A stretch of 14,829 bases of DNA. Source: Bacteroidota bacterium (lineage in GTDB: Bacteria > Bacteroidota > Bacteroidia > Chitinophagales > Chitinophagaceae). Numbering within the stretch: position 1 is the stretch's first letter; the number at the start of each line of letters is the position of its first letter. Shown in pieces: positions 5,992-12,485 of this stretch. Position numbers and translations under genes: made by a program. The stretch lies in assembly GCA_023433345.1 (NCBI GenBank), contig JAEZDA010000124.1, forward strand, positions 1-14,829, given 5' to 3'. The notes below the pieces were generated by a model that had not been told where the DNA came from, did no database searches, and saw only the letters and a program-made list of their open reading frames with translations.

Positions 5992-8730
5992 CTAAATGGA
6001 AAATGCGCGATCAATTATTGCCAGTTGCTCCTTTGCGTGAATCTTCGAGTAGCCGCTAGCGGTAGCCGCTCCGGGCTGACGGCTGATGATATGAAAATTG
6101 ATATTTTGAAGGTTCATGCGGAGGAAGGAAGCAGCTCCCATATTGAGAGGTTCTTCCTGAACCCAATACCAGATAGCCTTTTTGTACTTACCATAAAGAA
6201 CATCTAACTGGGCCTGCGGCAAGGGATATAACTGCTCCAGCCTGATAATCGCCACATCATTCCGACTGTCCGTTTTACGGCGTTCTTCCAATTCAAAAAA
6301 CAATTTACCGCTGCAGCATAAAACCTTGGTGATCTTTGCCGGATCAGCTTCTACATCATCATACACTTCCTTAAAGCCTCCCGATGTAAAATCAGCAACC
6401 GAACTGTACGTTCCGGGGAATCGCAGATTTGCCTTCGGGGAAAAGTTGATCATTGGTTTGCGGAATGGCCATGCAAGTTGCCTGCGCAAAGCATGGAAGA
6501 GATTTGACGCAGTGGTGATGTTGGTAACCACCATGTTCAATTCGGCGCACTGTTGAAGGAACCTTTCCAACCTTGCGCTGCTGTGCTCGGGACCTTGCCC
6601 TTCATAGCCATGAGGCAACAACATTACAAGCCCATTCATCCTTTGCCACTTCTGCTCTGCTGCCGCAATAAACTGGTCGATTATCGTTTGTGCCCCATTC
6701 GCAAAATCGCCAAACTGTGCTTCCCAAAGCACCAGGGCATTCGGGTTGGCCATGGAATAGCCATACTCATATCCCAGTACTGCAAATTCACTAAGTAAGG
6801 AATTATAAATTCTGAATGGCGACTGGTTTTCTGAGAGGTTATTTAACCGGTTGTATTCGGTGTTATTATTTTCATCATACAGCACTGCATGCCTGTGACT
6901 AAACGTGCCGCGCTTTATATCCTGGCCACTCATTCGCACAGTCTTTCCTTCAATTAACAAACTCGCGTATGCAAGAAGTTCGGCTGTGGCCCAATCAATT
7001 TTCCCATCATCACCCAGCAATTTTATTTTGTCGCTCAATAATTTTTCAACCTTTCTCAATGGTTTAAAATTTTCCGGTAGCTTCATGATCTTGTCAAAAA
7101 GATCTTTAAGTGTTGCTTCCGAAACTGCTGTTACCGGTGAGGAAAGAAAATCGTCAGGGTTTGCGGTGCGCAAGCTTTTCCAAAGTAGTTCCGGTTCCTG
7201 GTATTTATATGGAAGCGGGTTCTGCTTTACTTCGTCTAGCCGTTCCTGTAAGTCGTTAAGAAATTTCTTTTCCATTTCCTTTGCAAGATCCTTTGCACCC
7301 GGTTCACCATTTTGTATAAGGAATTGCGTATAAACTTCCCTGGCGTTGAGATGCTTTTCGATCAGCTTATAAAGATGCGGCTGAGTAAATTTAGGCTCGT
7401 CTCCTTCATTGTGACCATGCCGTCGATAGCATACCATATCGATAAAAATATCGCTCTTGAATTGCTGGCGATATCTTGTGGCTATCTCAGTGGCTTTTAC
7501 TACGGCTTCAGCGTCGTCTCCGTTTACGTGGAGCACAGGCGCCTGAACCATCGCGGCAGCTGAGGTACAGTAATCGGCACTGCGGGCATCATCAAAATCT
7601 GTAGTGAAGCCGATCTGGTTGTTTATCACGAAATGGATAGTACCGCCGGTATAATAACCTTTCAATGCGCACATCTGCAACACTTCGTAAACAACGCCCT
7701 GCCCTGCAATTGATGCGTCGCCATGTATCAGTATAGGAAGAACACGGCTGAAATCGCTCCCATACAAAAGATCACCTTTGCTTCTCACAAAACCGAGTAC
7801 TACAGGGTCTACCGCCTCCAGGTGCGAGGGGTTGGGGCATAATTTCATGTGCATCTTTCTACCCGTGGTCGTTTCCACTTCACTGCTGAATCCCTGGTGA
7901 TATTTCACATCGCCTGACCCCATTGTGGTATCGGGTAAACTATTGCCTTCGAATTCGGTAAAAATCTGTTCATAGGTTTTGCCCATGATATTAGCAAGAA
8001 CGTTCAATCTTCCCCTGTGAGCCATTCCGATGACGATCTCTTCAATCCCCGTTTCCGCGCCGGTTTGAATAATGGCATCCAGCGCGGGGATGGTGGTTTC
8101 ACCCCCTTCGAGTGAGAAGCGCTTCTGACCAACATATTTGGTATGAAGGAATTTTTCAAACATCACCCCTTCGTTCAGTTTCTGCAGTATGCGGCGTTTC
8201 TTTTCAAGAGGTGTGGGTTCGTGAAAAGTTTTTTCAACCTCATTAATGATCCACTCTGCGCGGTTTTCATCAATTATCGAGGTAATCTCCACGCCCAGGT
8301 TGGATGTGTAGGAGCGCTTAAGATGATCAATTATTTTTTGCAGAGTCGTTTTCCCTAAACCGGCAAATCGCCCTGCTGCGAATTCGGTTTGGAGATCATT
8401 TTCCGTTAACCCGAAAGTTGCGAGGTCTAATTTCGCGCCCCGATTTTTTCTTTCGCGGATAGGGTTTGTGGTTGCTACAAGGTGACCTTCACGCCTGTAA
8501 TCATATATTAATTTATAAACCCCGAATTCTTTTTCAAGTTTATCAGCGGCAACTCCGTTTACCGCCGGTGAAGACCCGTTCTTTCCCGGGCCGGCCGATA
8601 CAGCGAAATCAAAACCCTCAAAGAATTTCCTCATATCCGGGTCAACCGAATCGGGATTTTGGATAAAGTCGTGGTAAAGATTTTCAATATATGAGGGGTG
8701 CGAACTGGTAATAAACTGAAAATCCTTCAT
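5992..8730 (-). CDS. sucA: 2-oxoglutarate dehydrogenase E1 component
   Basis: Thiamine-diphosphate-dependent E1 of the 2-oxoglutarate dehydrogenase complex, which decarboxylates 2-oxoglutarate and passes the succinyl group to E2 lipoyl in the TCA cycle. The 912-residue length is normal for the SucA type. The N-terminal E2-binding region (about residues 10-45, SSHPSYIENLYHDF...FFEGF) is present, followed by a Gly/Ser/Pro linker. ThDP and metal-binding motifs are HGDASIAGQGVVYE (336-349) and NNQIGFTT (370-377). The transketolase-like half has EAQFGDFANGAQ and HGYEGQGPEHSSARLERF. The ATG at 8730 fits the family N-terminus. No sucB (E2) lies next to it; the downstream gene is ffh. Upstream is a divergent region shared with rpsT. 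The minus strand there holds GATATTTG (8772-8779), one mismatch from TAnnTTTG. Confidence 0.98.
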   Translation of the reverse strand: MKDFQFITSSHPSYIENLYHDFIQNPDSVDPDMRKFFEGFDFAVSAGPGKNGSSPAVNGVAADKLEKEFGVYKLIYDYRREGHLVATTNPIRERKNRGAKLDLATFGLTENDLQTEFAAGRFAGLGKTTLQKIIDHLKRSYTSNLGVEITSIIDENRAEWIINEVEKTFHEPTPLEKKRRILQKLNEGVMFEKFLHTKYVGQKRFSLEGGETTIPALDAIIQTGAETGIEEIVIGMAHRGRLNVLANIMGKTYEQIFTEFEGNSLPDTTMGSGDVKYHQGFSSEVETTTGRKMHMKLCPNPSHLEAVDPVVLGFVRSKGDLLYGSDFSRVLPILIHGDASIAGQGVVYEVLQMCALKGYYTGGTIHFVINNQIGFTTDFDDARSADYCTSAAAMVQAPVLHVNGDDAEAVVKATEIATRYRQQFKSDIFIDMVCYRRHGHNEGDEPKFTQPHLYKLIEKHLNAREVYTQFLIQNGEPGAKDLAKEMEKKFLNDLQERLDEVKQNPLPYKYQEPELLWKSLRTANPDDFLSSPVTAVSEATLKDLFDKIMKLPENFKPLRKVEKLLSDKIKLLGDDGKIDWATAELLAYASLLIEGKTVRMSGQDIKRGTFSHRHAVLYDENNNTEYNRLNNLSENQSPFRIYNSLLSEFAVLGYEYGYSMANPNALVLWEAQFGDFANGAQTIIDQFIAAAEQKWQRMNGLVMLLPHGYEGQGPEHSSARLERFLQQCAELNMVVTNITTASNLFHALRRQLAWPFRKPMINFSPKANLRFPGTYSSVADFTSGGFKEVYDDVEADPAKITKVLCCSGKLFFELEERRKTDSRNDVAIIRLEQLYPLPQAQLDVLYGKYKKAIWYWVQEEPLNMGAASFLRMNLQNINFHIISRQPGAATASGYSKIHAKEQLAIIDRAFSI

Positions 8731-8771
8731 GGCCTGGCTGTTTCTTAATTTATGGGTTAAAAACCGGAGTG

Positions 8772-8779
8772 CAAATATC
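8772..8779 (-). promoter_or_regulatory. Candidate -7 element of sucA
   Basis: GATATTTG on the minus strand differs from TAnnTTTG at the first base and lies 41 nt before the sucA ATG. A TTTGG sits 16 nt upstream, closer than the usual spacing of about 20, so this is tentative. Confidence 0.35.
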
Positions 8780-8957
8780 GGAAATTAAAGCGTTCCAAAT
8801 CAGGAATAAGTGCTAATGATTACCACTTTGAATCTCCTAATGTATCCATTGGGGGATCTATTTTCTGGGGAGCTTTTCGCCAGGTTAGATGTAGCAACCT
8901 AAAACTGCAGGCCTGGAAATTAATTCAAAACAATATGGATATTCTACCAAATCTTCC

Positions 8958-8971
8958 TATCTTTGCAGCCC
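8958..8971 (+). promoter_or_regulatory. rpsT promoter -7 element and start-site region
   Basis: TATCTTTG (8958-8965) matches TAnnTTTG exactly and is followed by CAGCCC. The 10-mer TTTGCAGCCC recurs at the rpsF promoter. The predicted leader before the ATG at 8985 is only about 15 nt. No good -33 TTG is seen (ATG occupies that position). Confidence 0.6.
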
Positions 8972-8984
8972 AAAATTTGAATTA

Positions 8985-9242
8985 ATGGCAAATCACGCAG
9001 CAACCAAAAAGGACGTCCGCCAGGCTACCAAGCGTAATGAACGTAACCGTTATTATGGCAAAACCACCCGTAATGCGATTCGCGACATTCGCGCTATAAC
9101 TGATAAGAATGCAGCTACAGAGAAATTATCTTCTGTTGCTTCCATGATCGATAAGCTTGCTCAGCGCGGAACCATCCACAAAAACAAGGCAGCAAACCTG
9201 AAAAGGAAACTCGCTTTGAAGGTGAATGGTTTAGGTAAATAA
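8985..9242 (+). CDS. rpsT: 30S ribosomal protein bS20
   Basis: The 85-residue, very basic, all-helical primary 16S-binding protein has the usual length. Recognisable parts are MANHAATKKDVRQ, the Arg-rich KRNERNRYYGKT and the C-terminal GTIHKNKAANLKRKLA, which matches the bS20 signature IHKNxAARxKSRL. It stands alone with its own promoter and a strong terminator, as is usual for rpsT, and is divergent from sucA across 254 nt. No Shine-Dalgarno is evident; an AT-rich leader precedes the ATG. Confidence 0.97.
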   Translation: MANHAATKKDVRQATKRNERNRYYGKTTRNAIRDIRAITDKNAATEKLSSVASMIDKLAQRGTIHKNKAANLKRKLALKVNGLGK

Positions 9243-9269
9243 CTACTGGTTTTACAACTTATTATACTA

Positions 9270-9306
9270 TACCTGCCCAGGAGGGCGGGTATTTTTATTT
9301 TTTATG
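9270..9306 (+). terminator. Intrinsic terminator after rpsT
   Basis: A 9-bp stem, TACCTGCCC with GGGCGGGTA and one T-G wobble, encloses an AGGA loop. It is followed by a long T-rich run interrupted by one A. It begins 27 nt after the rpsT stop. Confidence 0.93.
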
Positions 9307-9385
9307 CCGGGAGCGATCCCAAAAAAATGTGTGCCCCAAGCTAAAAAAACTGCAGGATCACCTCACTTTTTCCCTTATAATCTCT

Positions 9386-9399
9386 TACCTTTGCAGCCC
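9386..9399 (+). promoter_or_regulatory. rpsF operon promoter -7 element and start-site region
   Basis: TACCTTTG (9386-9393) matches TAnnTTTG exactly and is followed by CAGCCC, giving the same 10-mer TTTGCAGCCC as at rpsT. The leader before the rpsF ATG would be about 40 nt. No -33 TTG is seen at the expected distance. Confidence 0.6.
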
Positions 9400-9440
9400 G
9401 CAAAAAAGCGGTATTATTTAACCAAATTAAAAACAGGGAA

Positions 9441-9794
9441 ATGAGCAACTACGAATTGATGGTGATTTTTACCCCTGTGCTGTCTGAAGAGGAATACAAA
9501 GCCGCTCAGAAAAAATACGAAGCCCTCGTGACCGAAAACGGCGGCGAAGTAACAGGCACAAAACCATGGGGATTAAAATCACTGGCGTATCCCATTGCCA
9601 AGAAAACTACAGGAATGTACTGGGTAATGGAATATAGTGCGCCAACCAGCTTCAATGAAAAGTTGAAGATTCAACTTTTGCGCGATGAATCAGTGATGCG
9701 CCACATGTTTACGGTACTCGATAAATACGCCGTTGAGTACAATAATAGAAAGAAAAGCGGTGTACCATCTGCAACCGAAAAAATGGAGGCATAA
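9441..9794 (+). CDS. rpsF: 30S ribosomal protein bS6
   Basis: The 117-residue protein binds the 16S central domain as a heterodimer with bS18. The family opening MSNYELMVIFTPVLSEEE and the core pattern WGLKSLAYPIAKKTTGMYWVMEY (about residues 43-65) are clear, with FNEKLKIQLLRDESVMRHM following. It is first in the rpsF-rpsR-rplI operon. Its stop is 2 nt from the rpsR ATG. Neither priB nor ssb lies between bS6 and bS18, unlike in enterobacteria or Bacillus. Confidence 0.97.
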   Translation: MSNYELMVIFTPVLSEEEYKAAQKKYEALVTENGGEVTGTKPWGLKSLAYPIAKKTTGMYWVMEYSAPTSFNEKLKIQLLRDESVMRHMFTVLDKYAVEYNNRKKSGVPSATEKMEA

Positions 9795-9796
9795 TC

Positions 9797-10063
9797 ATGG
9801 CAAAAGCAAACGAAATAAAGTACCTCACCGCAATTAAAGCGGAGAAGCGTCCGAAGAAATATTGCCGTTTTAAGAAAATGGGCATTCGTTATATTGATTA
9901 TAAGGATGGAGATTTTCTTAAGAAATTCCTTAACGAGCAGGGTAAATTATTGCCACGCCGTATTACAGGAAACTCGCTGAAGTTTCAGCGCAAGGTGAGT
10001 GAAGCAGTTAAAAAGGCCCGTCAAATGGCTATTCTGCCTTACGTTACTGATCTTTTAAAATAA
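9797..10063 (+). CDS. rpsR: 30S ribosomal protein bS18
   Basis: The 88-residue partner of bS6 in the 30S platform. YCRFKKMGIRYIDYKD (about 22-37) and LLPRRITGNSLKFQRKV (about 52-68) match the conserved bS18 core. A GGAGG sequence overlapping the end of rpsF precedes the ATG at a good distance, and only 2 nt separate the genes, so coupled translation keeps bS6 and bS18 equal. The single Cys at about residue 23 is not part of a zinc-binding set. Confidence 0.97.
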   Translation: MAKANEIKYLTAIKAEKRPKKYCRFKKMGIRYIDYKDGDFLKKFLNEQGKLLPRRITGNSLKFQRKVSEAVKKARQMAILPYVTDLLK

Positions 10064-10103
10064 ATTTTTCACCACCCTAATTTCCGTCAATAAGCCGGGA
10101 TGA

Positions 10104-10121
10104 AAGTTTCGAAACAAACTT
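10104..10121 (+). other. Small hairpin between rpsR and rplI
   Basis: AAGTTT (10104-10109) pairs with AAACTT (10116-10121) across a 6-nt loop, in the 83-nt spacer. There is no T-run, so it is not a terminator. It could be an mRNA processing or stability site, or chance in AT-rich DNA. Confidence 0.25.
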
Positions 10122-10146
10122 CGGAATTGGGTAAAAATGCAAAACA

Positions 10147-10593
10147 ATGCAGGTAATATTAATTCAGGATGTAAATAACCTTGGCGGGGCCAATGAACTG
10201 GTGACCGTTAAGAATGGCTATGGCCGCAACTACTTGATTCCTCAGAAGCTTGCTGTAGAAGCGAGCCCCAGCAACGTAAAACAAATGGAGGAAAAGTTGA
10301 AGCAACAGGCTAAGAAAGAAGCTAAACTTCTTGCAGAAATCAATAGTGTAATTGCTGTGTTGAAAGACGGCGCTTTAAAAGTTGGCGCGAAAACCGGCAC
10401 CAGCGGCAAGATCTTCGGAAGCGTTACTTCAGTACAGATCGCCCGTGCAATTAAAGAACAGAAAGGTTACGAAATTGACCGTCGCAGGATCTCCATTATT
10501 GATGAAGTGAAGGAATTGGGCACATTTAAAGCGAAAATCGATTTTGGTAACAATAACGAAACCGAGGTTGATTTTGAAGTAGTTGGAGAATAA
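10147..10593 (+). CDS. rplI: 50S ribosomal protein bL9
   Basis: The 148-residue protein is the normal length for bL9, which binds near the base of the L1 stalk. The N-terminal domain is highly conserved: MQVILIQDVNNLGGANELVT and VKNGYGRNYLIPQKLA (about residues 21-36). It is followed by the long charged connecting helix and a C-terminal domain with GKIFGSVTSVQIA and IDRRRISI. It is the third gene of the rpsF operon, 83 nt after rpsR, and is followed by a strong terminator. An ATG at 10137 is out of frame, and the ATG at 10147 fits the family start exactly. Confidence 0.97.
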   Translation: MQVILIQDVNNLGGANELVTVKNGYGRNYLIPQKLAVEASPSNVKQMEEKLKQQAKKEAKLLAEINSVIAVLKDGALKVGAKTGTSGKIFGSVTSVQIARAIKEQKGYEIDRRRISIIDEVKELGTFKAKIDFGNNNETEVDFEVVGE

Positions 10594-10612
10594 GTCTATA
10601 AATTTTTCAGTT

Positions 10613-10645
10613 AAAAGCCGTCCTAAATCAGGGCGGCTTTTTCAT
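10613..10645 (+). terminator. Intrinsic terminator of the rpsF-rpsR-rplI operon
   Basis: An 11-bp stem, AAAGCCGTCCT with AGGGCGGCTTT and one T-G wobble, encloses an AAATC loop and runs into TTTTT. It begins about 20 nt after the rplI stop. Confidence 0.95.
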
Positions 10646-10701
10646 TTCCGGGCCATTTTAGTAAAAATTCAGAAATAAAACACATTATGAACAGAAACCA
10701 T

Positions 10702-10709
10702 TACATTTG
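10702..10709 (+). promoter_or_regulatory. Candidate -7 element of the RRM gene
   Basis: TACATTTG matches TAnnTTTG exactly. No TTG sits at -33. If used, transcription begins near 10714 and gives an unusually long leader of about 120 nt. Confidence 0.45.
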
Positions 10710-10713
10710 TAGA

Positions 10714-10835
10714 GGCTATAGTGGTTTAAAGTTTTTATAGTTGGCTGATCATTTCTTTCGAAGTCGTTTTCAGTTCATTGTAACCTAAATCATTGTAGTT
10801 TTAATCATCATTTTTATTTAAAAAGTTTTTTTACA
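10714..10835 (+). promoter_or_regulatory. Long AT-rich 5' leader of the RRM gene with TCATTGTA repeats
   Basis: The region between the candidate promoter and the ATG is AT-rich. It carries two copies of TCATTGTA (10775-10782 and 10790-10797, spaced by 15 nt) and an A-run/T-run pair next to the start codon. Leaders of this length before RNA-binding protein genes often take part in temperature or autogenous control; that is inference here. Confidence 0.35.
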
Positions 10836-11237
10836 ATGAACATTTACGTAGGAAATCTGAGTTGGACAATGACCGACGAAGATTTAACCAATCTGTTTAC
10901 CCAGTATGGTGCTGTAACAAGCGGCAAAATTCTTAAAGACAAAATGAACGGCCGCTCAAAAGGCTTTGGTTTTGTTGAAATGGAAGACGATGAGGCTGCC
11001 CGCAATGCGATCGCAAACCTCAATGAAACAGAGGTGATGGGTCGTAAGCTCATCGTTAATGAATCTCAACCTCGCCAGGAAGGCGAAGGCGGCTACAAGA
11101 AACGCTCCGGTGGCGGTGGTTTCGGTGGCGGTGGCTACAAAAAAGGCGGTAGCGGTGGCTATGGCGGCGGTGGAAACCGTGGCGGCTACGGCGGAGGCCG
11201 CGGTGGCTCAGGCGGCGGATTCAACAGAGACTATTAA
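10836..11237 (+). CDS. RRM-domain RNA-binding protein with glycine-rich tail
   Basis: A 133-residue protein with one RNA recognition motif: RNP2 IYVGNL at residues 3-8 and RNP1 KGFGFVEM at 42-49, with the aromatic residues that stack on RNA bases present (Tyr4, Phe44 and Phe46). Residues about 84-133 are a low-complexity Gly/Tyr/Arg/Lys region with GGGGF, GGGGY and GGYGGG units. It resembles the glycine-rich RNA-binding proteins of cyanobacteria, plants and many Bacteroidota, which bind single-stranded RNA and often respond to cold. It is monocistronic, with a long leader and a strong terminator. No Shine-Dalgarno is visible; an A/T-rich stretch precedes the ATG. The RNA target cannot be inferred. 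Confidence 0.93.
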   Translation: MNIYVGNLSWTMTDEDLTNLFTQYGAVTSGKILKDKMNGRSKGFGFVEMEDDEAARNAIANLNETEVMGRKLIVNESQPRQEGEGGYKKRSGGGGFGGGGYKKGGSGGYGGGGNRGGYGGGRGGSGGGFNRDY

Positions 11238-11261
11238 TTGATCTTATCAACTTATAGCTTT

Positions 11262-11290
11262 AAAACCTCCCCCGGGAGGTTTTTTTATTT
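11262..11290 (+). terminator. Intrinsic terminator of the RRM gene
   Basis: A 9-bp stem, AAAACCTCC with GGAGGTTTT, encloses a CCCG loop and continues into a T-run. It lies 24 nt after the stop codon. Confidence 0.93.
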
Positions 11291-11300
11291 TACGCCATAC

Positions 11301-11325
11301 AAAAAAGCCATCCTAACGGGATGGC
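11301..11325 (-). terminator. Intrinsic terminator of the CBS gene
   Basis: Read on the minus strand, GCCATCC pairs with GGATGGC (7 bp) across a 5-nt loop and is followed by six T residues (forward 11301-11306). It starts about 30 nt after the stop of the CBS-domain gene and lies just beyond the convergent terminator of the RRM gene. Confidence 0.92.
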
Positions 11326-11355
11326 ATAAACGAATTATTTTATCAGGAGAAAAGT

Positions 11356-11772
11356 CTACAATAATGCCTTGTAATTTTTAACCAGATCTTTGTTGGTAAC
11401 AATGCCTACCAACTTACCATTGTCTACCACCGGCAGACTCTGAAACTTCCCTTCTCCCAATATCCGGAAGGCTTCTTCGATGCTATCTTCGGGGGAAATG
11501 GTGGTGGGATTTTGGGTCATTACTTTTTTCATATCAAATTCCGCATCCATCTCGGCATAGCTTGTCGCCTTCCCGGTAGAAAGATGATGATATGAAAAAC
11601 CCACCATATCATTTATACTTACAATTCCAATCAGCTGCTCGCCCAGGGTTACCGGCATATGCTGAATTTGCCATGTATTAAAAAATTCCATTAGTTGAGA
11701 AAATTTATTGTCGAGATGAGCCACTATAACCTGCTTGGTCATAATCTCTGAAATCGGCGAGTTTTTGTTCAT
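11356..11772 (-). CDS. Two-CBS-domain protein
   Basis: A stand-alone pair of CBS domains in 138 residues. CBS1 covers about 9-60 (ISEIMTKQVIVAHL ... HMPVTLGEQLIGIVSINDMV). CBS2 covers about 82-134 (MKKVMTQNPTTISPEDSIEEAF ... SLPVVDNGKLVGIVTNKDLV), with the typical VTNKDL end. Such Bateman modules usually bind adenine nucleotides and report energy state; no catalytic or transport domain is attached, so the partner is unknown. The frame extends to an ATG at 11820, but the start at 11772 is preferred because a -7-like GACATTTG (11792-11799) lies between the two and the extra 16 residues are not part of the domain. It is a single-gene unit with its own terminator. Confidence 0.92.
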   Translation of the reverse strand: MNKNSPISEIMTKQVIVAHLDNKFSQLMEFFNTWQIQHMPVTLGEQLIGIVSINDMVGFSYHHLSTGKATSYAEMDAEFDMKKVMTQNPTTISPEDSIEEAFRILGEGKFQSLPVVDNGKLVGIVTNKDLVKNYKALL

Positions 11773-11791
11773 AAAGGGTTGTTTTATAATG

Positions 11792-11799
11792 CAAATGTC
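11792..11799 (-). promoter_or_regulatory. Candidate -7 element of the CBS gene
   Basis: GACATTTG on the minus strand differs from TAnnTTTG at one base and ends 19 nt before the ATG at 11772. It supports the shorter of two possible starts. Confidence 0.35.
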
Positions 11800-12031
11800 G
11801 CGAAAAATTTTGATATACACCGGTAATCACTCCCAGCCTTCCTGCATGAATGTGTAGAGAAAGATTTCATACCGCCATTGGAGTTTCGACGCGTCCATTT
11901 ATAAAACACTTAAAAAATCTGCCTGCAAAATTTGCTGGTTGTCAATGGCCTTTTACCCCACTCAGGAAGTGTAATTTGGTTATTGGAAGAGGTTGGCAAA
12001 TATTTTGTTCCTATTATCTAAACATTAAGCA

Positions 12032-12238
12032 ATGGACCGTAACAATGAACATTTAAGGAAAAACGAAAAACCTAACGAGAATACAGAGTTGAAGCCGGAT
12101 CCGAAGACGCTCCATACAACTGATCCGCAGGAAAAGATGAAAGGTCCTGTTTCTTCAACGATGAGAAAAATAGAAGAAACCTTGAAAGGAAAGGAATCAA
12201 AAAAAGAAGCAAACGAAAAAAGAGACAGGCATATGTGA
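12032..12238 (+). CDS. Small highly charged hypothetical protein
   Basis: A 68-residue protein of no recognised family. It is very hydrophilic, dominated by Lys, Glu, Asn, Asp and Arg, with no Cys, Trp, Tyr or Phe, no membrane segment and no signal peptide. The N-terminal half is Asn/Pro-rich and probably disordered. The middle DPQEKMKGPVSSTMRKIEET looks like the start of an amphipathic helix, followed by a charged C-terminus. The unit is supported by a terminator (12355-12386) and by the absence of any competing frame of natural composition. It stands alone between the divergent CBS gene and a TPR gene. The function is unknown; a stress or nucleic-acid-associated small protein is a guess only. 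Confidence that it is translated is moderate. Confidence 0.6.
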   Translation: MDRNNEHLRKNEKPNENTELKPDPKTLHTTDPQEKMKGPVSSTMRKIEETLKGKESKKEANEKRDRHM

Positions 12239-12246
12239 TCTATATT

Positions 12247-12326
12247 CCGGGACACCTGTTTACAGTAATCCCGGCCTTTACCGCAAAAGCCGCTCTGCAT
12301 CTCACAGGGTAATGAGGGGCTTTTGC
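12247..12326 (+). repeat. Two inverted repeats in the 3' region of the small charged gene
   Basis: The first is CCGGGA (12247-12252) with TCCCGG (12269-12274) across 16 nt. The second is a 9-bp perfect pair, GCAAAAGCC (12283-12291) with GGCTTTTGC (12318-12326), across 26 nt. Neither is followed by a proper T-run. With the terminator at 12355 they make a three-stem structured stretch. Confidence 0.5.
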
Positions 12327-12354
12327 CTTTAAACAAATTAACCCTTGAAAACGA

Positions 12355-12386
12355 AAACCGTTCCTCTTCAGGAACGGTTTATTTTT
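12355..12386 (+). terminator. Intrinsic terminator before the TPR gene
   Basis: A perfect 10-bp stem, AAACCGTTCC with GGAACGGTTT, encloses a TCTTCA loop and is followed by ATTTTT. It would end transcripts of the small charged gene 117 nt after its stop. It also shows that the longer frame open from 12345 is not the true start of the next gene. Confidence 0.93.
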
Positions 12387-12396
12387 CTGCATGAGC

Positions 12397-12427
12397 TTGC
12401 ACTTCCCCTAAATTACATCTACCTTTT
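12397..12427 (+). promoter_or_regulatory. Promoter of the TPR gene (-33 and -7 elements)
   Basis: TTG at 12397-12399, a 20-nt spacer, then TACCTTTT at 12420-12427 (one mismatch to TAnnTTTG). The geometry is identical to the rpsP promoter. Transcription would begin near 12433, giving a leader of about 50 nt. Confidence 0.55.
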
Positions 12428-12485
12428 CCTTTTTACTAACGCCGCTCTCCTCCGGACTATTTTAACTCACATTAAAATTTTTCAA

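Noticed and set aside
6050..6070. Palindromic CCGCTAGCGG with flanking TAGCCGC copies near the end of sucA
   Set aside because: It is explained by the codons of the conserved Ala/Thr/Ser/Gly segment near the SucA C-terminus; only a 10-bp core pairs and it has no regulatory position.
9300..9330. GGGA-GCGA-TCCC hairpin before the rpsF promoter
   Set aside because: Only 4 bp, followed by A residues on the plus strand; not a terminator in the direction of any gene here.
11059..11241. Second frame inside the glycine-rich region of the RRM gene, giving an Ala/Val-rich peptide
   Set aside because: A frame shift of GGN repeats always gives such Ala/Val runs; it is a by-product of the glycine codons.
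11850..12056. Plus-strand open frame of 68 codons between the CBS gene and the small charged gene
   Set aside because: Its composition (several Trp and Cys, no pattern) is unlike the other proteins here, it overlaps the CBS upstream region on the other strand and the start of the better-supported gene at 12032, and no promoter fits.
12025..12336. Minus-strand open frame of 103 codons opposite the small charged gene
   Set aside because: Ser/Phe-rich translation typical of the antisense of a Lys/Glu-rich gene; it runs through the hairpin region and has no promoter or terminator.
12345..12485. Upstream start for the TPR protein
   Set aside because: The extension crosses a perfect intrinsic terminator and the TTG-N20-TACCTTTT promoter, and it would bury the signal peptide.
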